Assembly (NCBI GenBank): GCA_937894955.1
Contig: CALAXO010000018.1
Location: 1-12,732 of the forward strand
Source of the DNA: an uncultured Clostridia bacterium
GTDB taxonomy: Bacteria > Bacillota > Clostridia > Christensenellales > CAG-138
DNA: 12,732 bases
Reading direction: 5' to 3'
Shown piece by piece: positions 5,287-12,732 of the stretch; within the stretch, counting starts at the first letter, position 1, and each line of letters begins with the position of its first letter. The notes under the pieces are model-generated. The model was not told the origin of the DNA, made no database searches, and saw nothing but the letters and a program-made list of their open reading frames with translations. The position numbers were made by a program, and so were the translations under genes.

Positions 5287-8200
5287 TCAATCGGTAATCA
5301 TTGCTGCGCGAAGAATCATGGTCGCATCGGTGATTGAAACCGTGCCGTTACCGTCAAAGTCTGCCGCAAGGATCTGAGTATCGGTCAGCGCAGCCGTTCC
5401 CATTGCATAACGCATTGCCATGAGTGCATCGGAAATGGTTATTCTGCCGTCGTTGTCAACATCGCCGAGAGTGTACGGCGGGTTTACGTACGTAATGGAG
5501 ATATCGTCAACCCAGCCTTTGTCCTGTCCCTTATTGACGGAACCGTCCTTTTCGTAGGACCATTTGAATATGTAGTTGCCGTCGGAAGGAACAGTGTACT
5601 CATAACGATTCCATATTGTGGTTTCGCCGGAGATGTTTTCAACGACGTTGCCGTTTACATAGAACTTGAGCTTATCATAATTCGCCTCGCTGCTGACTGC
5701 CCATGCAAAAGTGAGCTTATCACCGGCGGAAAGGTGAACCGTATCCATTGTGACGGCAGACTGACTGTTGCCTACGCCGCTGTTGGTGCTTGCGCCCGCA
5801 AGACGTGCGCTGAAGGTCGTCATATCAATCTGCCATGCATACGTTCCGGTCGAGACAAAGTTTAGATTGCCGCCCTGCACGTTAAGTGCATCGTTAAGGT
5901 CCGGGTAATAGTTGACGGTTACGGAAATCGTTGCGGTAAATGACGCACCTGTGTCCTTATCAGTCGCAGTTGCGGTAACGGTTGTTGTACCTTCTGCAAC
6001 GCCGGTTACGGTTGCTTTTGTCATGCCGCCGCGGACGGTTGCAATGTTTTCGTTCGCGCTTGTCCAGACAACTTCATAGTTGTTTGCATTTGCGGGTTCA
6101 CGAACGATATTCAGTGCAGCGCCGAAACCCTGATAAGTTTCAATTTCCTGTTCCGCAAAGCTTATGCCCTGAAGCTCGACGGGTTCAAGAGAACCGCCTT
6201 CGCCTTCGGTGATTTGTGCAGTGCTGATGTTGTATGCATAGTCACCCAACTTTGCATAAACCGTTGTGCGGCTGCCGACGTCAAACTCAAGAATGGTGAG
6301 TGCTCCGCGGGTCGTTTCTTCAACGGCAGCGGAGGTAATAAGGTTTGTGCAGGCACTGTCTGAATAGATGCCGACATAGGATACATAATGATTATCGCTT
6401 ACATACAGCATAAGCTGACCGTTCTGCATGTTCCAATAAGCAACTTCGGGTTCCTGCGTATCGATGGTTATCGGGACTTCCCAATAAGCGCGCTCATTTG
6501 CGGAGGGGTTGAATTCATCATAGGAATGCATGTAAGCGGTCATCCTGAGTTTTACGGTCGTTCCGTTGGGCAGGTTGCTGCCGTCCCAATCGGGAAGCTC
6601 TTCTTCGTAAGTTCCGAGAGGCTCAAGCGGGGTGTACCAGCTCTCCTCGCTGCACTTGCGTGCCCACGGAACCTGAAAGTTGTAATACTCTTCATTGGTC
6701 TGTGCGTTCACAATTGAATACTCAAAGTATTCACAGTTGCGGAGCAGATAGTTGTATGCTGTGTCAACCGCATCCATCTTGCCATCGCCGTTGGGGCTTA
6801 TGCTTGCGCGGTCAAACAGGAAGTTTTCAATGTCGGTAAAAGGATTTTCACCGAATGCAATATAATTTTCGGCACTGATGGAAGAACCCGCGGTGTTGAT
6901 TCCCCATTCAGCGGGAATGGGATCGCCGATTCCGAGATATTCATCGTAATAGAAATCTCTGTCCAGGACACTTGCCTTTTCCCAATCACCGTAGAATCCA
7001 AGATAGGGAACCGAAAGGTTCACATCGCCTGCAAGAGTAACAAAGCCCTCTATATATGCACCGTTGGGGAACTTTTCGTTCAGCGTTGCAGCATAACCGC
7101 TTACATTAACGGTAACGTTCACTGTTGTTCTGCCGTTTGCGGGAACGGTCACGGACTGCGGAACGGTAACATTCACGTTGTTCGTGATGTTCGAAGTAGA
7201 GCCCGACATCGTGTGATATGACTGTCCTCCGATGGATACCGTGCCGGTGTTTTCAGTCAGAACATAAACAGTGGGAGTATAGGTCTTTGCCATGCTGCCG
7301 AAGTTTACAATATCAAAGCTGAAATTGAAAACGCCGGTACGATTGTCGTCATCACCGAGTTCAATTTTCGGGCGGAGACTGCCTTCAACCTCAATATAAG
7401 CCTTTGTGTTGATTGCAGCAGTGAGGTTCGCTTGGCCTGCGCCCTGCCAACGGGGTGAATACGGAGTGTTTCCGGACTTGCCGGGAACAGCAGTGCTCAT
7501 AAGCAGGGTGTTTACCATCTCCATGCGTGCCTGTTCGGAAAGGGACGGGAACGCTGTGTTGACATACTGGTTTACAAGAACCATGCTGCCCGCAATATGC
7601 GGAGAGGCCATGCTCGTGCCGCTCTTTGTGCCGTAGTTGCTGTAGGAGTACTGAGAATCCGTTGCCGCACGAATGTTGTCGCCGGGAGCCATGATTTCAG
7701 GTTTGATGCTGAGGTCGGCCGTCGTGCCCCAGGAGCTGTAGCTTGTGGGAGTCGCCGAAGAGCTGTTGCTGCTTGCCGCAACTGAAAGAGAACCGCCGAG
7801 GGTGCCGGGGCTTGCAACAACGCCGTTGTCCATGTTGAATGTTGGCTGTTTGCTGCCGTAATTATTGCCGGAACCCGCAGTGCCGCTGTTGCCCGCCGCA
7901 ACTGCGCAATTCACGCCGTGTGCCGTAAGAAGAGCAAAAACTTCTTCCATGTCTGCCTCACCCTGAGTGAAGCCGTTGTCCGAGCCGAGACTCATATTGA
8001 GTGCATCAACTTCAAGCCAAGCGCAGTCCTCAAGTGCTGCAAGGATCTCGGACCATGCAGCGCCGCCGTTCTGGAAAACCTGCATGGATATTATCTGTGC
8101 ATTATATGCAACACCGCGTGACGAGCTGTCGCAGCCGGCAGCGATTGAACTTACATGCGTGCCGTGATCACTGCCTGCATTTGCATGACTTACATCCGTA

Positions 8201-8964
8201 TTGCCGGCATAGTAGTTAAATGTGAACGGAAGCTTTGCGCTGTGGTACAGCGTTGCGCCGGTCAGAGTGCCGTTATAGCGTTCCTCCGCACAGAGATCAT
8301 AGCGGTTGAGCACGCTTTGAATTCCTGCCGCATCGAAATGCGGATCCTGCGGTGCGGTTGCAAAATTCGTGTGGTTAACTTTGATTCCGGTGTCGATAAC
8401 CGCGATCGTCTGTCCCTGTCCTGTATAGCCCAAGGCCCACATGTCATCTGCGTTTATGAAGCCCACGGAAGTGCTGAGCTTTGTGGGGTTTCCGTCGGGC
8501 TTTGCGTCCTCGGGAAGCTCATATTCGGCTGCGCGATAACAATCCTCAACGCCGTTGAGCTTTTTAATCTCTTCAATGAGACGATACTCGCCGCGGAACG
8601 AAAAACCGTTGAACAGAAGCGTGTAGTGATAGGAAATTTCGAGATTTTCGCCCTTAACGAGCTTCTTGTTGATTGCCGCAAAAAGCTTGTCCTGCTTTGC
8701 AGCAAGTGCTTTTGACTTTTCTGCGGAACGCTCATTTGATACATCGGTCTTTGCAAGAACCGGTGCATCCTTAAGCTTTACGATGATCGGAACGATCTCA
8801 TCGGGTTCGGCGGCAGGTTCACTGCTGCGTTTGCGTGCCGGAGAGTCATTTTCAAGTATGCTCACCGTAGCTGCGTTTACCTCCATCGACATGAAGCCAA
8901 CGAAAGAAAACGCCATTGCCGCGACCATAAGCATCGCGACAAGCTTTGTTAAGGTTTTCTTCAT
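5287..8964 (-). CDS. Secreted subtilisin-like (S8) serine protease with C-terminal dockerin
   Basis: A 1225-residue exported multidomain protease. Domains in order: signal peptide 1-31 (KKTLTK, hydrophobic core, cleavage after VNA); I9-like propeptide about 57-151; subtilase domain about 180-515 with Asp191 (AVIDTG), His267 (HGTHVSS), oxyanion Asn359 (AAGNSG) and Ser451 (GTSMASP); a lactocepin/C5a-peptidase-like Fn3 domain about 522-660; a beta-rich region with SPNGDGKMDAVD (calcium-loop-like) about 720-920; a BIG_2-type Ig domain about 928-1016; a jelly-roll-like domain about 1022-1160; and a type I dockerin 1167-1225 with two EF-hand-like repeats (GDVDNDGRITISDA and ADFDGNGTVSITDA). All catalytic residues are present. 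It has no LPxTG motif, so the dockerin would dock it to a cohesin. The start at 8964 is fixed by CGGAGG 6 bases upstream and the signal peptide; the frame is open 40 codons further up but without either. No clear promoter is seen. A role in extracellular protein breakdown is inferred. Confidence 0.93.
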   Translation of the reverse strand: MKKTLTKLVAMLMVAAMAFSFVGFMSMEVNAATVSILENDSPARKRSSEPAAEPDEIVPIIVKLKDAPVLAKTDVSNERSAEKSKALAAKQDKLFAAINKKLVKGENLEISYHYTLLFNGFSFRGEYRLIEEIKKLNGVEDCYRAAEYELPEDAKPDGNPTKLSTSVGFINADDMWALGYTGQGQTIAVIDTGIKVNHTNFATAPQDPHFDAAGIQSVLNRYDLCAEERYNGTLTGATLYHSAKLPFTFNYYAGNTDVSHANAGSDHGTHVSSIAAGCDSSSRGVAYNAQIISMQVFQNGGAAWSEILAALEDCAWLEVDALNMSLGSDNGFTQGEADMEEVFALLTAHGVNCAVAAGNSGTAGSGNNYGSKQPTFNMDNGVVASPGTLGGSLSVAASSNSSSATPTSYSSWGTTADLSIKPEIMAPGDNIRAATDSQYSYSNYGTKSGTSMASPHIAGSMVLVNQYVNTAFPSLSEQARMEMVNTLLMSTAVPGKSGNTPYSPRWQGAGQANLTAAINTKAYIEVEGSLRPKIELGDDDNRTGVFNFSFDIVNFGSMAKTYTPTVYVLTENTGTVSIGGQSYHTMSGSTSNITNNVNVTVPQSVTVPANGRTTVNVTVNVSGYAATLNEKFPNGAYIEGFVTLAGDVNLSVPYLGFYGDWEKASVLDRDFYYDEYLGIGDPIPAEWGINTAGSSISAENYIAFGENPFTDIENFLFDRASISPNGDGKMDAVDTAYNYLLRNCEYFEYSIVNAQTNEEYYNFQVPWARKCSEESWYTPLEPLGTYEEELPDWDGSNLPNGTTVKLRMTAYMHSYDEFNPSANERAYWEVPITIDTQEPEVAYWNMQNGQLMLYVSDNHYVSYVGIYSDSACTNLITSAAVEETTRGALTILEFDVGSRTTVYAKLGDYAYNISTAQITEGEGGSLEPVELQGISFAEQEIETYQGFGAALNIVREPANANNYEVVWTSANENIATVRGGMTKATVTGVAEGTTTVTATATDKDTGASFTATISVTVNYYPDLNDALNVQGGNLNFVSTGTYAWQIDMTTFSARLAGASTNSGVGNSQSAVTMDTVHLSAGDKLTFAWAVSSEANYDKLKFYVNGNVVENISGETTIWNRYEYTVPSDGNYIFKWSYEKDGSVNKGQDKGWVDDISITYVNPPYTLGDVDNDGRITISDALMAMRYAMGTAALTDTQILAADFDGNGTVSITDATMILRAAMITD

Positions 8965-8990
8965 GGATTTCCTCCGTTTTTTATTCAAAC

Positions 8991-9003
8991 GCGGACGATC
9001 CGC
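8991..9003 (-). other. Small hairpin in the protease gene leader
   Basis: GCGGA-CGA-TCCGC forms a 5-bp GC-rich stem with a 3-base loop, ending 27 bases upstream of the protease ATG. It may protect the 5' end of the message. The leader has no convincing -10 or -35 box; CATTAT near 9017-9022 is the best, weak candidate. Confidence 0.35.
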
Positions 9004-9035
9004 ATTTGTTTCGTTGATAATGCAGCAATTGTTTT

Positions 9036-9067
9036 TCGCAAAAAACAATCCGTTTTCGCCGACGGAC
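9036..9067 (-). terminator. Candidate terminator of tadA
   Basis: On the minus strand, TCCGT (9066-9062) and ACGGA (9053-9049), extendable by one G-T pair, enclose an 8-base loop and run into TTGTTTTTT. It begins 44 bases after the tadA stop. The stem is short, so efficiency may be moderate. A competing A/T-only inverted repeat, ATTGTTTTT/AAAAACAAT (9028-9049), overlaps it. Confidence 0.5.
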
Positions 9068-9110
9068 ACAACCTCATTCATCATGTTCCCGTTTCGGAAG
9101 CATTCGACTT

Positions 9111-9569
9111 TTAACGCCTGTTCTTAAAAAAAGCTGCCAGCAAATTCCGGCATTCTTCCTCTTGAATGCCTCCGACGTACGGAATGTTTATATTCGTCAT
9201 CCCGCATGACAGTTCGCATCTTGAAACGCAGCATCCGGCCTCTGGGTCAAACGCACCGAAGACAACCGCCGCAATGCGAAAATTCATTATCGCACCCATG
9301 CACATTGCACAAGGTTCAAGCGTAACATAAAGTACGCAGTCATTAAGGCGGCGAGTACCAAGTTTTTTTGCCGCTGCGCTGAGTGCAAGCAATTCTGCAT
9401 GTGCGGATGCATCGCAGCGTGTTTCAACAAGGTTGTGTGCACCGGATATAATTTCTCCGCCGCAAACAACGCATGCACCTACAGGAACTTCCCCCGCCGC
9501 CGCGGCAGCGCGAGCCTCATCCAGTGCACAGAGCATGTATTTTGTTGAAATCTCGTTCTGTTCCTTCAT
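9111..9569 (-). CDS. tadA: tRNA adenosine(34) deaminase TadA
   Basis: A 152-residue zinc deaminase that converts adenosine to inosine at the wobble position of tRNA-Arg(ACG), allowing it to read CGU, CGC and CGA codons. The zinc-binding motifs are HAE (His57, catalytic Glu59) and PCAMC (Cys87, Cys90), with GEVPVGACVV (27-36) and TLEPCAMCMGA typical of TadA. The C-terminal part is odd: after FGAFDPEAG comes a cysteine-rich CCVSRCELSCGMTNINIPYVGG, where most TadA proteins have a histidine/arginine-containing D-x-RxxH-type stretch. Guanine or cytosine deaminases are the alternatives, but size and motifs favour TadA. No Shine-Dalgarno sequence precedes the ATG at 9569; instead a promoter ends 6 bases upstream. 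A GTG immediately in front (9572) is an alternative start. It is divergent from the vanW-family gene. Confidence 0.88.
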   Translation of the reverse strand: MKEQNEISTKYMLCALDEARAAAAAGEVPVGACVVCGGEIISGAHNLVETRCDASAHAELLALSAAAKKLGTRRLNDCVLYVTLEPCAMCMGAIMNFRIAAVVFGAFDPEAGCCVSRCELSCGMTNINIPYVGGIQEEECRNLLAAFFKNRR

Positions 9570-9575
9570 CACTCA

Positions 9576-9584
9576 ATTATATCA
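9576..9584 (-). promoter_or_regulatory. Extended -10 promoter of tadA, predicting a leaderless transcript
   Basis: On the minus strand, TGA-TATAAT occupies 9584-9576, a perfect -10 hexamer with the TGN extension. Standard spacing puts the transcript start at about 9569, which is the A of the tadA ATG. No good -35 box is present; TTGTTC is 20 bases upstream. An extended -10 can work without one. Confidence 0.65.
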
Positions 9585-9648
9585 TATTTTGAGCCGAAAT
9601 GGAACAACCTAATGGCAAGAATGTTTACTTTCGGAGGCAATTTTTTTC

Positions 9649-11067
9649 ATGGATGAACGTTTTCCCGCAATAAAGGCCTGCGCCGCAATTTTGCTCAGCA
9701 CTGCCGCACTCATATTTCTGCTCGTTTTTTCCTGCTGCAGTAAACAAAACTCCGATGACATCAATCAAGGGGTAAATGCAGACACGATTATTCCCGCCGA
9801 TGACTCGAATTCCGGGACGGCGTTATTTTCAAGTAAAACATATATTAACAACGTTGATGTATCAAACATGACAAAAGACGCCGTGCGTACACTGCTCTCT
9901 CCCAAGCTCGAACGTGCAAAATCCGAATACTGCATTGAGATTGAATTTCAACAAAACGGCAGTTCAATCAACATCATCAACGGAACAGAGCTGACGTTGA
10001 AAGACGATTTGGAGGCTGTTATGTCAAAAGCACTTGAGCACGGGGCGGGACGGTATAGGACTGCGATCAAGCCCGTTGACGACATAAAGCTCCGAAACAG
10101 TATCGATTCAGTCGCAAAAATTGCAGAAAAGGCACCGGTTCCCGCTCAAATCCTAACTCACTCCGCCGCAGGCTGCTCAGGGCTGCCCATATTAAAAAAG
10201 AATGCGCGTTTCTGCCTTACGGCGCCCGTCAACGGCTGTCAAATTGACCGTGATGCCGTCATCAGACAAATATGCAGCGGTGAAACCCGTTTCTCCCTGG
10301 CCATGCATACGGTTTCATGCACCGATAAAATACCCGAAATGCCGGAGCTGCGAGCAAGCTTTTCAACATCTTTTGCCGCAGGCTCCTTATGTTCCGAAAA
10401 CCGTGTTCATAATATTGCGAAGGGTGCGCTTCTTATTGACGGAAGCATTGTTCCTGCCGGGCAAACCTTCTCGTGCAACGATTCCCTCGGAGTGCGAAGC
10501 AGGGAAAACGGTTGGCTGCCCGCAACCGCATTTGCAAACGGAGGAGCCGAAACACGGCAGGAGTACGGCGGCGGAATTTGTCAGATCAGCACAACGCTGT
10601 ACAATGCAGTTCTGCGCAGCGATCTTGAAATTATTGCAAGAAGCGGGCACACGCGCAAGGTGCGTTATATCGGCGGCGGGTTGGATGCAGCACTGAGCGG
10701 CAAAGACAAGGACTTTGTTTTCCGCAACAACACCGATTCCGATATTTACGTTTTTATGTGGGTCGATGAATCGCAAAAGGCTTTGTGCTGTGAAATATAC
10801 GGCTGTCCTTTTCCGACTGATTTCGACAGAGTGGACACCGTTTCGGAACTTATATCTTCAATTCCTCCTTCAGAACCTGAGTTCGTTCTTGATTCAGTGC
10901 TTGAACCCGGAGAATGTGTTCTGAAAAGAAAAGCTGTTGCCGGCAGCACATATCAAAGCTATCGAGTTTACTCTTTAAACGGTGAAATAATTCGCAGGGT
11001 TCCGATCGATAAAACCGAGTACCCCATGCATCCCGCACTTTATGCCGTCGGACAAAGCAAATCATAA
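9649..11067 (+). CDS. VanW-family exported or membrane-anchored protein
   Basis: A 472-residue envelope protein. Residues 9-29 form a hydrophobic segment after a short positively charged start, ending in VFSCC, which could be an uncleaved anchor or a poor lipobox at Cys29. Residues about 60-225 resemble the peptidoglycan-binding-4 type domain that commonly precedes VanW. The VanW domain follows at about 237-375: FSTSFAAGS, NRVHNIAKGALLIDGSIVPA, GQTFSCNDSLGVR, then the signature GGGICQISTTLYNA (307-320) and RSGHTRKVRYIGGGLDAAL. The tail 412-460 (VLEPGECVLKRKAVAG...SYRVYSLNGE) resembles a G5-like module. VanW proteins occur near vancomycin-resistance genes but are mostly chromosomal and of unknown biochemical function; nothing here indicates resistance. 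It has 16 cysteines, many for an exported protein. The start is set by GGAGG (9633-9637), 11 bases before the ATG. No strong promoter is visible. Confidence 0.88.
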   Translation: MDERFPAIKACAAILLSTAALIFLLVFSCCSKQNSDDINQGVNADTIIPADDSNSGTALFSSKTYINNVDVSNMTKDAVRTLLSPKLERAKSEYCIEIEFQQNGSSINIINGTELTLKDDLEAVMSKALEHGAGRYRTAIKPVDDIKLRNSIDSVAKIAEKAPVPAQILTHSAAGCSGLPILKKNARFCLTAPVNGCQIDRDAVIRQICSGETRFSLAMHTVSCTDKIPEMPELRASFSTSFAAGSLCSENRVHNIAKGALLIDGSIVPAGQTFSCNDSLGVRSRENGWLPATAFANGGAETRQEYGGGICQISTTLYNAVLRSDLEIIARSGHTRKVRYIGGGLDAALSGKDKDFVFRNNTDSDIYVFMWVDESQKALCCEIYGCPFPTDFDRVDTVSELISSIPPSEPEFVLDSVLEPGECVLKRKAVAGSTYQSYRVYSLNGEIIRRVPIDKTEYPMHPALYAVGQSKS

Positions 11068-11093
11068 CCGTTCGGTGCTTTGATGCGTTCTTC

Positions 11094-11122
11094 TTGCGCT
11101 TTATTCCCGTTTCCTTTATAAT
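11094..11122 (+). promoter_or_regulatory. Promoter of the ygiQ-family gene
   Basis: TTGCGC (11094-11099), a 17-base spacer and a perfect TATAAT (11117-11122) form a good housekeeping promoter with a start near 11129. It leaves a 68-base leader before the ATG. The leader holds a compact inverted repeat, ACCGC-AG-GCGGT, followed by TTTTC and then CCGC, which could pair alternatively with the GCGG arm. No terminator is evident between the vanW-family stop and this promoter, so read-through is also possible. Confidence 0.72.
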
Positions 11123-11196
11123 AATGCTCACAAACCCACCACCGCAGGCGGTTTTCATCCGCAAGCTAAGAGCGCAATGGGATAAAAGGAGCAAAA

Positions 11197-12732
11197 ATGC
11201 AGCCGATAGATAATAAAACAGAGAAAAAAGCCGTTGCCGATATCAACCGAAACATTCCTCACGGAAAACGGAGCAGCAATCAAAAGCGCAATGAGCACCG
11301 CGCCGATGCTGCATATGCCGACAGGAGTTTTGACAGTTCATATAAATTTTATGCTGCGGACAACTCCTATGACGGATTTTCCGAAAGAAGTGAACGCGAC
11401 AAAAACCAGCCGCTTCCGATGTCCAAGGCGGAACTTTTTGAGCAAATCGGAAAGGATGTTCCCGATTTTGTCCTTGTCACCGGGGATGCATATATTGATC
11501 ATCCCTCGTTCGGAACTGCCATAATCGGAAGGGTTCTTCTTTCGCACGGTTATTCTGTCGGGATAATTGCTCAGCCCAATTGGAAAAGTGCCGAATCATT
11601 CAAAGTTTTCGGTAAACCCAGGCTTGGCTTTCTTGTGAATTCCGGGAACATGGATTCCATGGTGAATCACTACACGAGTGCAAAGAAGCCGCGAAGCGAG
11701 GATGCCTACACGCCCGGCGGAAAGCGCGGGAAGCGACCCGATCGGGCTGTTAGTGCTTATTGTAAATGCATCCGCAATATCTACGGAGAGATCCCTATCG
11801 TTATCGGCGGCATTGAGGCAAGCCTACGCCGCTTTGCTCATTATGATTATTGGGACAACCGTGTTTTGCCTTCTGTCCTTGTGTCCTCGGGTGCAGATCT
11901 GCTGATTTACGGCATGGGTGAACGTCAGATTATCGACATTGCGGAAGCCTTGGACGGCGGCATTGCCGTACGGGATATTACCTATATTAAAGGAACTGTA
12001 TATTGGGCAAATAACCTCTCGCGTGTGTATGAGTACACGCTTATTGACAGCTTTGAAAAAGTATCAAACGATAAAAAAGCCTATTGTGCTGCGTTCATGA
12101 CGCAATACCGTGAGCAGGATGCGATAAGCGGCGCAACGCTTGTTCAGCCGCATGGGAACGGGTTTGTTGTTGTTAACTCACCTGCCATGCCGCTTTCACG
12201 CAGCGAGTTGGACGCCGTTTACGATCTTCCTTACACACGCCTTCCCCATCCTTCCTACACCGAGCATATTCCCGCTTTGGATGAGGTTCGCTTTTCCCTT
12301 GTCAGCTGCCGCGGCTGCTACGGCCAATGTGCCTTTTGTGCGCTTACTTTCCATCAGGGGCGCGTCATTCAATCCCGGAGCCACGAATCGCTGATTGCCG
12401 AAGCCAAGCTCATGACCAAAATGCCCGAATTTAAGGGTTATATCCACGATGTCGGAGGACCAACGGCGAATTTTCGTCAGCCCGCATGTAAAAAACAGCT
12501 TACTGAAGGTGTTTGTAAAAACCGAACCTGTTTGGGGTATTCACCTTGCAAAAATGTTGAAGTCAGTCATACAGATTACGTTGAACTTCTGCGCAAGCTC
12601 CGCAGGCTGGACGGTGTAAAACGTGTATTCATCCGTTCGGGCATTCGTTACGATTACCTTATGTATGATAAAGACGAAACATTTTTCAAGGAACTTATTA
12701 AATACCATGTGAGCGGACAGCTTAAAGTTGCA
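11197..12732 (+). CDS. YgiQ-family radical SAM protein, 3' end outside the window
   Basis: The first 512 codons of a gene that is open at the window edge; family members are usually about 600-700 residues. The N-terminal UPF0313 domain begins near residue 75 and reads DFVLVTGDAYIDHPSFGTAIIGRVL, then IIAQPNW, MVNHYTSAKKPRSEDAYTPGG and IVIGGIEASLRRFAHYDYWDN, all strongly typical of YgiQ. The radical SAM core starts near 365 with SCRGCYGQCAFC, whose Cys374, Cys378 and Cys381 should bind the [4Fe-4S] cluster that cleaves S-adenosylmethionine. A further cysteine group follows, CKKQLTEGVCKNRTC plus SPCKN, a known YgiQ feature. The reaction is not established for the family as far as I know. Residues 1-74 are an extra hydrophilic, low-complexity extension. 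The start has AAGGAG at 11186-11191, 5 bases before the ATG. Confidence 0.92.
   Translation, partial: MQPIDNKTEKKAVADINRNIPHGKRSSNQKRNEHRADAAYADRSFDSSYKFYAADNSYDGFSERSERDKNQPLPMSKAELFEQIGKDVPDFVLVTGDAYIDHPSFGTAIIGRVLLSHGYSVGIIAQPNWKSAESFKVFGKPRLGFLVNSGNMDSMVNHYTSAKKPRSEDAYTPGGKRGKRPDRAVSAYCKCIRNIYGEIPIVIGGIEASLRRFAHYDYWDNRVLPSVLVSSGADLLIYGMGERQIIDIAEALDGGIAVRDITYIKGTVYWANNLSRVYEYTLIDSFEKVSNDKKAYCAAFMTQYREQDAISGATLVQPHGNGFVVVNSPAMPLSRSELDAVYDLPYTRLPHPSYTEHIPALDEVRFSLVSCRGCYGQCAFCALTFHQGRVIQSRSHESLIAEAKLMTKMPEFKGYIHDVGGPTANFRQPACKKQLTEGVCKNRTCLGYSPCKNVEVSHTDYVELLRKLRRLDGVKRVFIRSGIRYDYLMYDKDETFFKELIKYHVSGQLKVA

Noticed and set aside
9028..9049. A/T-rich inverted repeat ATTGTTTTT/AAAAACAAT as a transposon end or attachment site
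   Set aside because: Only nine bases, made mostly of A and T, no target duplication or transposase nearby; more likely part of the tadA terminator T tract.
8965..9084. 40-codon upstream extension of the protease frame
   Set aside because: A typical signal peptide begins at the ATG at 8964 with CGGAGG just upstream; the extension includes terminator-like sequence and would bury the signal peptide.
9649..11067. Vancomycin-resistance cluster suggested by a VanW-family protein
   Set aside because: No vanA/B-type ligase, vanH, vanX or VanRS two-component genes are present; VanW-domain proteins are common chromosomal genes in Clostridia.

Overview
The window (12,732 bases) looks like a chromosomal segment of an anaerobic, Gram-positive, gut-type bacterium of the Clostridia (Oscillospiraceae/Ruminococcaceae-like). 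The signs are a four-subunit ferredoxin-dependent 2-oxoacid oxidoreductase, a VanW-family protein, a clostridial YgiQ-type radical SAM protein, a secreted subtilase ending in a dockerin, strong AGGAGG-type ribosome binding sites and intrinsic terminators. The assignment rests on gene content, not on a marker gene. I see no mobile element, CRISPR array, tRNA or rRNA.

Layout. 119-700 (+) is a TetR-family regulator. 701-1104 is a gene-free stretch with several hairpins and ends in a strong extended -10 promoter. 1105-3689 (+) is a tight four-gene operon encoding the delta (ferredoxin), alpha (VorB-like), beta (TPP-binding) and gamma subunits of a 2-oxoacid:ferredoxin oxidoreductase. It closes with a clear intrinsic terminator near 3766-3806. 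3943-5114 (-) holds a short carbon-nitrogen hydrolase followed by a DUF1284 cysteine-rich protein, probably one transcript. 5287-8964 (-) is a 1225-residue secreted S8 protease with a C-terminal dockerin. 9111-9569 (-) is tadA, the tRNA wobble adenosine deaminase, which appears to have a leaderless promoter. Diverging from it, 9649-11067 (+) encodes a VanW-family exported protein. From 11197 (+) a YgiQ-family radical SAM protein runs off the end of the window.

How the genes fit together. The oxidoreductase operon would convert a branched-chain or related 2-oxoacid plus CoA to acyl-CoA, CO2 and reduced ferredoxin. The regulator upstream may control it: both promoters carry the same TTCATGA element just upstream of the -10 box, but this is inference. 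The secreted protease could supply peptides and amino acids that, after transamination, feed such an oxidoreductase; this is only a plausible physiological link. The remaining genes are housekeeping (tadA, ygiQ) or cell-envelope (vanW). No clearly new multi-gene system stands out. The least understood items are the hydrolase-DUF1284 pair, the dockerin protease, the possible shared operator and the hairpin-rich intergenic region.
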